From positions 1 to 8,323 of the forward strand of contig CAZXYF010000137.1 of NCBI GenBank assembly GCA_964644705.1: a stretch of 8,323 nt of DNA. The letters run 5' to 3'. Position numbers and translations under genes: made by a program. Numbering within the stretch: the stretch's first letter is position 1; each line of letters opens with the position of its first letter. Origin of the DNA: CAZXYF01 sp964644705. GTDB lineage: Bacteria > Planctomycetota > Brocadiia > SM23-32. Below the pieces are notes generated by a model. It made no database searches. It worked only from the letters and a program-made list of their open reading frames with translations, and was not told the DNA's origin. Below are positions 1 to 6,429 of the stretch, piece by piece.

Positions 1-15
1 GTTACAGGGCCAGGC

Positions 16-1404
16 CTATCTCTGCTCCATTTCTTCCGGTTCCCATTTTTGCTCGATTTGTTCGGGATCTTCCAGGGGCTGGCCCGCGGTCTGGAATGTG
101 GCCGTGCGCCCGGCGGGGATGCGTGATGTGTTGCCGCTATGTCGCACCTCCGCTTCCCCCTCCAGGACCTGGACGTTCAGGCCCGATTTCGGGTCAGCGC
201 TGAGCTGTGTCGTCCCGGGTTTCATAACGACGCGGGCCGTTGGTGTCCGGATTTCCACTTCGGCGCCTTCCTCGTTTCGGACAAACAGTTGTCCCCTGGT
301 AAGGCTAAAGGTGTGACTGCCATTGGCCCGGAGGTCCGCCGGCCCCGCCAGTAAGATGTGAGTGTGGGGTCCCAGAGATATTCGACCGCGTGTCGTATCC
401 GGAATTATGCATTGTGCTCCGCGGTATAGCCGACCCGTTTTGTCCGGATCGATCCGTTTGCCGGAAACCTGGAGGTGACCTGTGCTTGCGGTTATCTTCC
501 CAACGGGCCAGTAAAAGTAGTAACCCACCACCAGAGCACCGATCAGGCCGATGGCCCCCGCGAATTTGCCGAAATCCCAAAGTGCCGTTCGGCTCGGTGC
601 AGCGGCGAGTGCGCCCAGGTCGTAGAAGGCAATCAGAGGTAGAGCCATCATCAACTGCGTCATCGGGTCCGGAGGGGTGAGCACCGCTCCCAGTATGAAT
701 CCCGTGAGAATAGCCCCTTTGCGGTGTTTCTGTATGGTTTTTACGCTCACGATATCCCACTTGACCAGCTGATACATCACCAGGGGGGTCTGGAAGGCCA
801 GGCCGAGGGCAAAGGTCATGATGAAAAAGAGGGAGAGATAGTCCCCGATCATCAACACAGGCTGAGTGGTGCGCTTATACACATCTGACGCTGCCGGCGA
901 CCACTTAGGTCTAGGAGCCGGTGGTCGACGGAGTGTANNNNNNNNNNCCGATAGAGACAGGAGAAATTCGAGTGCCATGGGGATGAACAGAAAGTAACCG
1001 AAAGCCACGCCCGCTCCAAAGCAGAGGAGTGAAACCCCCGCAATGCGAATGGCGGCTGATCGCTCATGTTTATACAACCCGGGAGCGATAAATCCCCACA
1101 TCTGCAATATCAACCACGGGGAAGTGACGATGAGTGCGACGATAGCGCAGGCCTTCAACTGGGCCGTTATGGGTTCCAGATAGCTTCGGAATTTCAGTGC
1201 TGAGTCAATCTGCCGGGAACGGGTGGCCAGAACATGGGGGCGAATGACGAGGGTGAGGATGTGCTCTTTAAAAAACCACGTCGCCACGAAGACGACAACC
1301 ACTGCAATGATACATCGGATGATGCGCGTGCGCAGCTCCTCAAGATGTTCTCCCAATGACATCCGAAGCTCGCTGTCAATATTGTGTTCGGTGTGGTGCT
1401 CCAC
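16..1404 (-). CDS. tatC: Twin-arginine translocase subunit TatC fused to a C-terminal FecR-like domain (interrupted by an assembly artefact)
   Basis: TatC is the inner-membrane receptor that binds twin-arginine signal peptides of folded export substrates. Visible TatC signatures are HLEELRTRI (residues 20-28), QMWGFIAPGLYKHER (101-115, including the family's conserved Phe and Glu), FGYFLFIPMALEFL (135-149), GLAFQTPLVM (201-210) and TPPDP (243-247). Normal TatC is about 250 residues and ends after six helices. Here another hydrophobic stretch follows (about 281-300), then about 160 residues rich in beta-type sequence: RGRISLGPHTHILL, LTRGQLFVRNEEG, VEIRTPTARVVMKPGT and VQVLEGEAEV. This is the pattern of a FecR domain. 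With TatC's cytoplasmic C-terminus plus one more helix, that domain should lie in the periplasm. Residues about 150-178 are not genuine: they translate a Nextera adapter and Ns, so the 462-residue length is inflated and the open frame is fortuitous. The start is a GTG with no well-spaced Shine-Dalgarno; the ATG at 1362 (MSLGEHLEEL) is a good alternative. The gene follows rpoN after 153 bp. Confidence 0.9.
   Translation of the reverse strand: MEHHTEHNIDSELRMSLGEHLEELRTRIIRCIIAVVVVFVATWFFKEHILTLVIRPHVLATRSRQIDSALKFRSYLEPITAQLKACAIVALIVTSPWLILQMWGFIAPGLYKHERSAAIRIAGVSLLCFGAGVAFGYFLFIPMALEFLLSLSXXXXTLRRPPAPRPKWSPAASDVYKRTTQPVLMIGDYLSLFFIMTFALGLAFQTPLVMYQLVKWDIVSVKTIQKHRKGAILTGFILGAVLTPPDPMTQLMMALPLIAFYDLGALAAAPSRTALWDFGKFAGAIGLIGALVVGYYFYWPVGKITASTGHLQVSGKRIDPDKTGRLYRGAQCIIPDTTRGRISLGPHTHILLAGPADLRANGSHTFSLTRGQLFVRNEEGAEVEIRTPTARVVMKPGTTQLSADPKSGLNVQVLEGEAEVRHSGNTSRIPAGRTATFQTAGQPLEDPEQIEQKWEPEEMEQR
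868..960. other. Nextera adapter remnant plus 10-N scaffold gap inside tatC
   Basis: Positions 874-886 read CTTATACACATCT, the end of the Nextera mosaic end. Positions 887-900 match the next 14 bases of the adapter with one mismatch. An 8-base index slot follows at 901-908. Positions 909-937 match the reverse complement of the 29-base P5 segment at 18 of 29 bases, with a nine-base exact run at 919-927. The segment lengths (19+14+8+29) fit exactly, and the adapter ends where the Ns begin (938-947). On the other side of the gap, 953-960 is AGAGACAG, the inner end of the mosaic end in the opposite orientation. In protein this gives SPAASDVYKR, a known adapter-translation artefact. The true TatC residues between helices 3 and 4 are therefore missing from the assembly. 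Confidence 0.95.
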
Positions 1405-1462
1405 GGTACGGGAAGTGTCCTCACTTTGAGAAGGCCGACGGGAAAGTTATTTCACATAAAAT

Positions 1463-1479
1463 GCATATTACCGCATATT
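1463..1479. repeat. Two direct copies of GCATATT, 10 bp apart, upstream of tatC
   Basis: GCATATT occurs at 1463-1469 and again at 1473-1479, one DNA helical turn apart, in the AT-rich 153-bp gap between rpoN and tatC (1405-1557). The position suits an operator or part of a promoter for tatC. I could not fit a convincing -35/-10 pair there: TTGATT at 1499-1494 on the minus strand has only a poor -10 partner. The rest of the gap shows no terminator hairpin and no credible small gene. Confidence 0.3.
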
Positions 1480-1557
1480 GAGGAGAACCGCCGAATCAAC
1501 GGTGATATATAACATCAGCAGGAAAGCGGTGATGGTCGGGTTGGTGGGACGCTGGAA

Positions 1558-3030
1558 TCAGGTGTACTCTTTCCGCATACGCGAGGAGGGTATATTCAGA
1601 TTTTTGCGGTATTTCGACACCGTACGCCGGGCGATATCGATACCTTCTTCTTCGAGTTTTTCGGCGATGGCTTCGTCGCTGAGAGGGTCGCTTTTGTCTT
1701 CGTTGTCAACGACATGGAGGAGTTTTTGTTTGACAACTTCCCAGGATTCCATCTCCCCGTTTTCTTTCTCCAGCCCGCCGGTGAAGAAGAATTTCAGGGC
1801 ATAAATCCCCTGGGGAGTCTGAGCGTATTTTTCCGAGATCGCCCGGCTCACCGTGGAAACGTGGACACCCACCTCATCGGCGACATCCTGCATCTTGAGT
1901 GGTTTCAGATGCATTTCGCCCTTCTTGAAAAACTCCTCCTGTACATTCACTATTTCCTCAACCACTGCCTGAACGGTGGCACGCCGTTGTTCGATTGCCG
2001 CTATCAGACCCTGGGCGCTTTTCAGCTTCTTCTTGAGGTATTCCCGGGTCTGCTCGTCCAGCCCCTTCTGCTGGAGTCGCCGCGCATAGTAGGCGCAAAT
2101 GCTGAGGGATGGCAGCCAGCTTTCCTCCTGCACAACCTCGAAACCATCTTCATGTTGTTCAATAATGACATCGGGGAGGACGTGTGGGGTGGCGGGATTC
2201 TCAAACACAGAACCGGGGATCGGGTTCGCTTCACCAATTTTTTCCACCGCTTCGGTGAGATCCTCCATATCGCATCCGATGCTTCTGGCCACTTTCGGGT
2301 ACTTGTTTTCAAGAATGTCCTCGAAATGTTTGTCCGCCACCTCCCGCATCAGAGAATAGTGGGGATCATCTTCGTCAAGCTGCAGCAGGATACATTCCTG
2401 AATATTTCGCGCGGCAACCCCCGGTGGGTCAAAGTTCTGTACGATATCCAGGGCCCGATCGGCTTCCTCGTCCGACACCTCGACATCAAGTGACTCACGT
2501 ATTTCTTCCAGAGAATAGGCCAGATATCCGCGATCATCCAGGTTAGAAATGATATTCTCGCACAACGTCTGGATGGATGGTTCCAGGTCGTGATAGGCAA
2601 GTTGCTCTTTTAGATGATCTTCCAGAGTTGGTTCATCGGCCGAGGAATTCTCCAGGGCGTCCATCTTCGAGTTCGTTTCGTCGGAGGAACTGCTGCCCTG
2701 TGAGGTTCCACTGTATGATTCGTAGTAGCTGGTCAGATCGGCATACTTGTCGAAATCCTCTTCAAGCTCCGAATCATCGGCGGATACCTCTTCGACATCT
2801 TCCTGTTCCGGCTGTTCGACTTCAGATTCTTCGAGGGCTTGCGTTTTTTCACCCGCTTCCTCACCTTCATTCTCGGCCTTTTCAAGCATGGGGTTCTCCA
2901 TCAGCTCATCAGTGATGCGCTGACGGAGGTCGAGCATGGGGAGCTGAAGAATTTCTATCGATTGTATAACCTGGGGCGCCAGCTTCTGCTGCATCTCCTG
3001 GCGTGCCTGCAGGTTAGCTTCCATCCGCAT
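1558..3030 (-). CDS. rpoN: RNA polymerase sigma-54 factor RpoN
   Basis: Sigma-54 directs RNA polymerase to -24/-12 promoters and needs an ATP-driven enhancer-binding protein to open them. All parts of the family are present at normal length (490 residues). Region I is the Gln/Leu-rich activator-contact segment, about residues 5-50 (LAPQVIQSIEILQLPMLDL). Region II is a long, very acidic linker, about 50-135. The core-binding region follows, about 135-340 (NLDDRGYLA, FDPPGVAARNIQECILLQL). A helix-turn-helix lies near 380-408 (MQDVADEVGVHVSTVSRAIS). The C-terminal RpoN box ARRTVSKYRK (467-476), which reads the -24 element, ends the protein. The ATG at 3030 has a GGAGG Shine-Dalgarno 9 bases upstream (3040-3044), favouring it over the second Met two codons in. 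The gene lies 103 bp after recR on the same strand with no clear terminator between. No enhancer-binding activator or clear sigma-54 promoter was seen here. Confidence 0.97.
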   Translation of the reverse strand: MRMEANLQARQEMQQKLAPQVIQSIEILQLPMLDLRQRITDELMENPMLEKAENEGEEAGEKTQALEESEVEQPEQEDVEEVSADDSELEEDFDKYADLTSYYESYSGTSQGSSSSDETNSKMDALENSSADEPTLEDHLKEQLAYHDLEPSIQTLCENIISNLDDRGYLAYSLEEIRESLDVEVSDEEADRALDIVQNFDPPGVAARNIQECILLQLDEDDPHYSLMREVADKHFEDILENKYPKVARSIGCDMEDLTEAVEKIGEANPIPGSVFENPATPHVLPDVIIEQHEDGFEVVQEESWLPSLSICAYYARRLQQKGLDEQTREYLKKKLKSAQGLIAAIEQRRATVQAVVEEIVNVQEEFFKKGEMHLKPLKMQDVADEVGVHVSTVSRAISEKYAQTPQGIYALKFFFTGGLEKENGEMESWEVVKQKLLHVVDNEDKSDPLSDEAIAEKLEEEGIDIARRTVSKYRKNLNIPSSRMRKEYT

Positions 3031-3133
3031 AAGTCACATCCTCCGTGCTGACAAGTCTGATCGTTGGTCGGTGTCTGTAGCTTGATTGGTCATATCAACC
3101 GTTGTCCCGGTAGTTGAGCCTCCGGCCGCCGGG

Positions 3134-3748
3134 TCAGTCGATCGTTCGTCGTCCCTCCAGAGCCTCGCCCACGATGGCGGCATCGGCGTATTCCAGATTG
3201 CTTCCGCTGGGCATGCCTCTGGCCAGGCGCGTAATCGTGACAGAAGTGTCCTCCAGGGCCTCCTGTACCAGCAGGGCGGTGGCGTCTCCTTCGGTATCGG
3301 GATTGGTTGCCAGTATGATTTCTTCGATTTCTCCCTCGTGGACGCGGTCCAGCAGCTTATCAACCGTCAAATCTTCCGGTTCTATGCCGTCAAGGGGGGC
3401 CAGTCGCCCGCAGAGGACATGGTAAAGCCCATTATATTCTCCGCTTTGTTCGATTGCCGTTGCATCGCGGGAGTCCTCGACAACACACACCTGTGATCGG
3501 TCCCGACCGTGATCGGAACATACGTGGCAGGGATCGGATTCGGAGAGCAGCGAGCATACAGAGCACTGTTTGACGTTATCTTTAACCTCACGGATGGCCT
3601 GGGTGAGTTCGAGGGCCTCATCGCGATCGAGTCTCACGATATGGTACGCCATGCGTTCGGCGGTTTTCTCCCCAACTCCGGGAAGCATGGTAAGCTGATC
3701 CCGCAGATGGGAGATTGATTGGATGTATGCCTCAGACACAGTGCCCAC
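3134..3748 (-). CDS. recR: Recombination mediator protein RecR
   Basis: RecR works with RecO (and RecF) to load RecA on gapped single-stranded DNA during recombinational repair. The 204 residues match the usual size of about 200. A helix-hairpin-helix segment sits at about 15-40 (LPGVGEKTAERMAYHIV). A four-cysteine zinc finger is intact (Cys62, Cys65, Cys74, Cys77). The Toprim domain runs from CVVEDSRDATAIE (88-100) through EYNGLYHVL and ILATNPDTEGDATALL (145-160). The family's Walker-B-like C-terminal segment RLARGMPSGSNLEYAD (174-189) ends the conserved part. The start is GTG, with a purine-rich stretch (GGAAGGAAAG) just upstream; a second GTG three codons later is also possible and would not affect any domain. 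It lies 77 bp downstream of ybaB, in the common dnaX-ybaB-recR order. Confidence 0.97.
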   Translation of the reverse strand: MGTVSEAYIQSISHLRDQLTMLPGVGEKTAERMAYHIVRLDRDEALELTQAIREVKDNVKQCSVCSLLSESDPCHVCSDHGRDRSQVCVVEDSRDATAIEQSGEYNGLYHVLCGRLAPLDGIEPEDLTVDKLLDRVHEGEIEEIILATNPDTEGDATALLVQEALEDTSVTITRLARGMPSGSNLEYADAAIVGEALEGRRTID

Positions 3749-3825
3749 CTTTCCTTCCAGATCTACAAACAGTTTCGGGGTAGAACGACGTTCGCCCGAC
3801 TGATTTCAGTACAGGAAATCGTGCA

Positions 3826-4167
3826 TTACATGAGGTCGGACAATCCCGGTATGCCCATATTGCCCGCCACCTTGCCTTTTTCCTCTTCCTCGACTTCATC
3901 GGCTTTTTTCAGGCCCTGTCGGATCGCTGCAAGAATCATCTCCTGCAGAAATTCAGGGTCCTCTTCCTCGAGAACATCAGGTTCAATCGTTACATCAAGG
4001 GGCTCTTTCAAACCGTTGAACAACACCTTGACCATACCGCCGCCGGCGCTGCCTTCGACGACGCGTTCGCGGAGAGTTTCATCGACTTTTCCCATTTTGT
4101 CCTGCAACTGCTTCATCTGGTTCTGGGCCTGTTCCATCATCTTGCCCATATCGCCTAAACCTTTCAT
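3826..4167 (-). CDS. ybaB: YbaB/EbfC-family nucleoid-associated DNA-binding protein
   Basis: This family forms small dimers that bind DNA and are associated with the nucleoid; a precise role is not settled in most bacteria. The 113 residues match the family's 100-115. The N-terminus is a charged helix (GKMMEQAQNQMKQLQDKMGK, about 8-27). The conserved glycine-rich beta segment follows (VEGSAGGGMVKVLFNG, 37-52), then a second strand and a C-terminal helix (DPEFLQEMILAAIRQGLKKA, 70-89). The ATG is set by a strong AAGGAG 6 bases upstream (4174-4179). It sits 46 bp after dnaX and 77 bp before recR, the conserved arrangement in many phyla, so it is probably expressed with both. Confidence 0.95.
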   Translation of the reverse strand: MKGLGDMGKMMEQAQNQMKQLQDKMGKVDETLRERVVEGSAGGGMVKVLFNGLKEPLDVTIEPDVLEEEDPEFLQEMILAAIRQGLKKADEVEEEEKGKVAGNMGIPGLSDLM

Positions 4168-4213
4168 AGTTCTCTCCTTATAGCTGATAGATGGTGGTGA
4201 ATGCGAAGATACG

Positions 4214-5851
4214 TTATTCGACTTCTTGTGTCGTGTCTGTGGATTCTGTGTCGGGTTCTTGTTGGGTCTTTTTTCGTCGTTTTAGTGTGACCGGTTCCAG
4301 TCCGAAGCGGGCGTCGGCTTCCTTGAACGCTCGCATCAGCGGTTCATCCTCACTGGCTTTCGCGGCCACGCTCGGCGTTTCCGCCACGCTCTGGATCCTG
4401 CGCAATTTTGTGCCGCCCATGTCCTGCGGGGTGGCCTCCTCCGAAGTTGCCGGTGTTTCATCGGAGCTGCGGGTTTTACTTACTTTTTTTTTACCCGCGA
4501 CCTCTCGGTTCTTGATGCGCTTCATTAGCTTCTGTGCTCGGCTGCCCCGGCCCGATCCGGCATCACTATCCTGTGTGCTCTTGCTGTCCTGTTTGGTGGA
4601 GGAGGACTGTGTTGGCCGGTTGTTTTGCCCGGAGGAGGACTTGCGACTACCAGCGGACCGGCTGCCGCCCCCTGAGGAGGCACTTCCACCGGCAGGCGAA
4701 GGACGATCAGGTTGTTGGGCCGGAGCCTGATCCAGTGATTTCAGAGCTTCTTCTATCGTGGCGAGGTCGTCCAGTTGTGACAGCTTGGCGACGGCGATCT
4801 CCAGTGCCAGGCGGCCGGTTGTGTCGCGGCGTGCCCGCAGTTTAGCCTCCCGGATAACCTGAAGCATGTAAATCAATTGTTCCTGAGCAAAGTTACCGGC
4901 CTGACGTTGCAGCGTGTCAGCATCAGCGACAGCTCCGGCCAGGAGGTCATGATCCGGGGGACAATGACTGGCCACCAGCAGATCACGGATGTATTCGGAG
5001 AGCTGATCGGTAAAATCAAGGAGATCGACGCCGCTGAAAAGCACTTCCTGTACTTTTTCCAGAGCACCGCCCGTGTCGTTTTCGGCCAGGGCATCGACGA
5101 TCGCCGATAGAGATTGCGTTCGCGCCGCTCCCAGAACCGTCAGTACGTCATCGAGCTCCAGTCGGTCTCCGCCAAAAGCGACCACCTGGTCAAGGGTCCC
5201 GACCGCATCGCGCATGCTGCCGCGTGCGGCCCGGGCAACCGCCTGAAGGGCGCCCTGATCGGTTTCAAGACCCTCTTTAGAGCATATATCGCTCAGGTGC
5301 TGGACGATTTCGGCGTCCGAAATTCGCCGAAAGTCAAATCTCTGACAGCGGCTTTTGACCGTATCGGGCAACTGCTGCGGATCGGTTGTGGAGAAGATGA
5401 ACTTGACGTGTTCGGGGGGTTCTTCGAGCGTTTTGAGCAGGGCATTGAATGCCTGCCGCGTGAGCATGTGAACTTCATCCACGTAATAGATTTTGTAACG
5501 ACTGTGGGAGGGGGACAGTTTAACATTCTGGCGAAGCTCACGAATTTCATCGATCCCTCGGTTGGATGCCCCATCAATCTCCATTACATCCATATCATCG
5601 CCCGTGGCGATGCGCTGGCAGGACTCACATTCGCCACATGGTTCGGGAGTTGGCCCGTGTTCACAATTGAGTGCACTGGCAAGAATGCGGGCCATACTCG
5701 TTTTGCCGATGCCACGGCTTCCGCAGAAAAGATAGGCGTGGTGCACCCGATTATTTCGCACGGCGTTTTGGAGAGTGCGGGCTACATGGGATTGCCCGAC
5801 CACATCCCCGAAACTTTCAGGTCGATATTTGCGTGCAAAGACGAGGTACAC
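4214..5851 (-). CDS. dnaX: DNA polymerase III subunit gamma/tau, DnaX (545 residues from a GTG start)
   Basis: DnaX is the ATPase of the clamp loader that places the sliding clamp on primed DNA; the long tau form also links polymerases at the fork. Numbering from the GTG at 5851: FARKYRPESFGDVVGQ (5-20), P-loop GSRGIGKTS (44-52), four zinc-binding cysteines (63, 72, 75, 78), Walker B YYVDEVHML (122-130), sensor 1 FSTTDP (153-158), the SRC motif (167-169) and sensor 2 GSMRDA (211-216). Clamp-loader domain III extends to about 370. A Ser/Gly/Arg-rich linker follows (about 380-445), then a Lys run and a short tail containing PLMRAFKEADARFG. I chose the GTG because the open frame further upstream runs into the SRP RNA and the family starts right before FARKYRP; its Shine-Dalgarno is weak. 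A nine-A run at codons 454-456 probably produces a shorter gamma form. The SRP RNA ends only 63 bp upstream. Confidence 0.96.
   Translation of the reverse strand: MYLVFARKYRPESFGDVVGQSHVARTLQNAVRNNRVHHAYLFCGSRGIGKTSMARILASALNCEHGPTPEPCGECESCQRIATGDDMDVMEIDGASNRGIDEIRELRQNVKLSPSHSRYKIYYVDEVHMLTRQAFNALLKTLEEPPEHVKFIFSTTDPQQLPDTVKSRCQRFDFRRISDAEIVQHLSDICSKEGLETDQGALQAVARAARGSMRDAVGTLDQVVAFGGDRLELDDVLTVLGAARTQSLSAIVDALAENDTGGALEKVQEVLFSGVDLLDFTDQLSEYIRDLLVASHCPPDHDLLAGAVADADTLQRQAGNFAQEQLIYMLQVIREAKLRARRDTTGRLALEIAVAKLSQLDDLATIEEALKSLDQAPAQQPDRPSPAGGSASSGGGSRSAGSRKSSSGQNNRPTQSSSTKQDSKSTQDSDAGSGRGSRAQKLMKRIKNREVAGKKKVSKTRSSDETPATSEEATPQDMGGTKLRRIQSVAETPSVAAKASEDEPLMRAFKEADARFGLEPVTLKRRKKTQQEPDTESTDTTQEVE
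4469..4498 (-). promoter_or_regulatory. Probable dnaX slippage/frameshift site: nine-A run within a short inverted repeat
   Basis: On the coding strand, nine consecutive A (4492-4484) followed by G encode KKK in frame. Shifting to the -1 frame (or adding one A) gives KKKSK and a stop (4478-4476). Shifting the other way (or losing one A) gives KKK and an immediate stop (4482-4480). Either event would make a protein of 456-458 residues, close to known gamma subunits. A Shine-Dalgarno-like GAGAGG lies 8 bases upstream (4506-4501). The run sits in the loop of GCGGGT/ACCCGC (4498-4493 with 4474-4469), and a second possible hairpin CTCCGA/TCGGAG follows (4466-4461 with 4444-4439). In Thermus dnaX a nine-A run acts through transcriptional slippage; in E. 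coli A AAA AAG acts through ribosomal -1 shifting. Function here is inferred. Confidence 0.7.
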
Positions 5852-5914
5852 TGTGTTCTCGAAGTTAGAAGGGAGCGGATCGTCTGTACTCGATTGTGAT
5901 ACAACACATAATAT

Positions 5915-6184
5915 GGGTCGTGCGCTCCGGTCGATACCTCCTGGTCGGGCAGTAACCGGCTTGCGGCTCCTTGTGAGCAACCCTACGGCAGTCAGGAGTA
6001 CCATTTATGGCTGCTGGCTTCCGCCCCTGACCAGGTTCATGGCCATCCTGCTCCATAGGACCCACAATTCATTACCGCAAGAACCGATTCTAACCGCGAC
6101 CAAATGAAAACCTCGCGGAGTGGTCAGCCCTGCTGAGCGGTTTGCAGGTATAGGACACCGCTAACGCCCCGCTTAGCACGACCC
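5915..6184 (-). ncRNA. ffs: Large signal recognition particle RNA with Alu domain
   Basis: SRP RNA binds Ffh and targets nascent membrane proteins to the translocon. The universal Ffh-binding hairpin is clear on the minus strand near 6001-6043: CTGGTCAGG, a stem GGC-GGAA-GCC (6025-6016), then AGCAGCC. The ends pair perfectly over nine bases (GGGTCGTGC at 6184-6176 with GCACGACCC at 5923-5915), giving about 270 nt, the size of the Bacillus-type RNA rather than the 114-nt E. coli form. The long stem is supported by CTTGCGG/CCGCAAG (6081-6075 with 5966-5960), CCTATGG/CCGTAGG (6059-6053 with 5988-5982, one G-U) and TGGTCG/CGACCA (6102-6097 with 5947-5942). The 5' part (CTAAGCGGGG, TAGCGGTG, ACCTGCAAACCGCT) resembles the bacterial Alu domain, which slows elongation on the ribosome. 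No terminator separates it from dnaX. I could not assign its promoter. Confidence 0.93.
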
Positions 6185-6340
6185 AAATATTGTCAACAGA
6201 TCCCGCGTATCGGGAGTTCGTCAACTTACTTAGAATGGTGTGCTGCTTTGATCCCCGAGGGAGATACGATAACAAAGTGGCATCGGAATTGCAAAGGGCC
6301 GAGGCGTCTTGAGTGGGAATGTCCGGGGCGTGTGGAAAGC
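6185..6340. other. Divergent intergenic region upstream of the SRP RNA
   Basis: I see no credible gene here on either strand. On the minus strand, just ahead of the SRP RNA, there are two -35-like elements (TTGACG at 6224-6219 and TTGACA at 6196-6191), but neither has a good -10 at proper spacing. A 5-bp inverted repeat TCCCG-5-CGGGA lies at 6201-6215 between them and could be an operator or chance. The remainder to 6340 shows no tRNA, terminator or repeat that I can recognise. Confidence 0.4.
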
Positions 6341-6400
6341 CATTATTTGACGGTGTTCGGGCTTTTCCGATCTAACACGCGCTGTTGCATGATTTGACGG
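6341..6400 (+). repeat. Two copies of CATNATTTGACGG, 47 bp apart
   Basis: The 13-mer occurs at 6341-6353 and 6388-6400, differing only at its fourth base. Both copies carry a TTGACG -35 element. The downstream copy belongs to the better promoter; the upstream copy has a weaker -10 (TCTAAC, 6371-6376) at an 18-bp spacer. This suggests tandem promoters from a local duplication, or a repeated binding site overlapping the -35. Confidence 0.4.
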
Positions 6401-6423
6401 ACCGTTGACCCGGGGACTATACT
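6394..6423 (+). promoter_or_regulatory. Sigma-70-type promoter for the methyltransferase unit
   Basis: TTGACG (6394-6399) and TATACT (6418-6423) are separated by 18 bp; each differs from consensus at one base. Transcription would start near 6430, leaving a leader of about 140 nt before the methyltransferase gene. It is the strongest promoter match I found in this window. Confidence 0.65.
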
Positions 6424-6429
6424 TTTTCG

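Noticed and set aside
1976..1994. A TGGCACG...TG pattern resembling a sigma-54 promoter
   Set aside because: It lies inside the rpoN coding region on the opposite strand, the -12 part is imperfect, and no gene follows it.
1714..2493. A 259-codon plus-strand open frame across the rpoN region
   Set aside because: It is the antisense shadow of rpoN, whose domains are complete on the minus strand; the product resembles nothing and has no credible ribosome-binding site.
5114..5899. A 261-codon plus-strand open frame across dnaX
   Set aside because: It lies opposite the conserved ATPase part of dnaX; coding constraint there is fully explained by DnaX.
6361..6373. GCTTTTCCGATCT, 12 of 13 bases matching the end of the TruSeq adapter
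   Set aside because: The bases before it do not continue the adapter, there is no gap, and the library evidence elsewhere is Nextera. It is probably chance, though read mapping across it would rule out a chimeric join.
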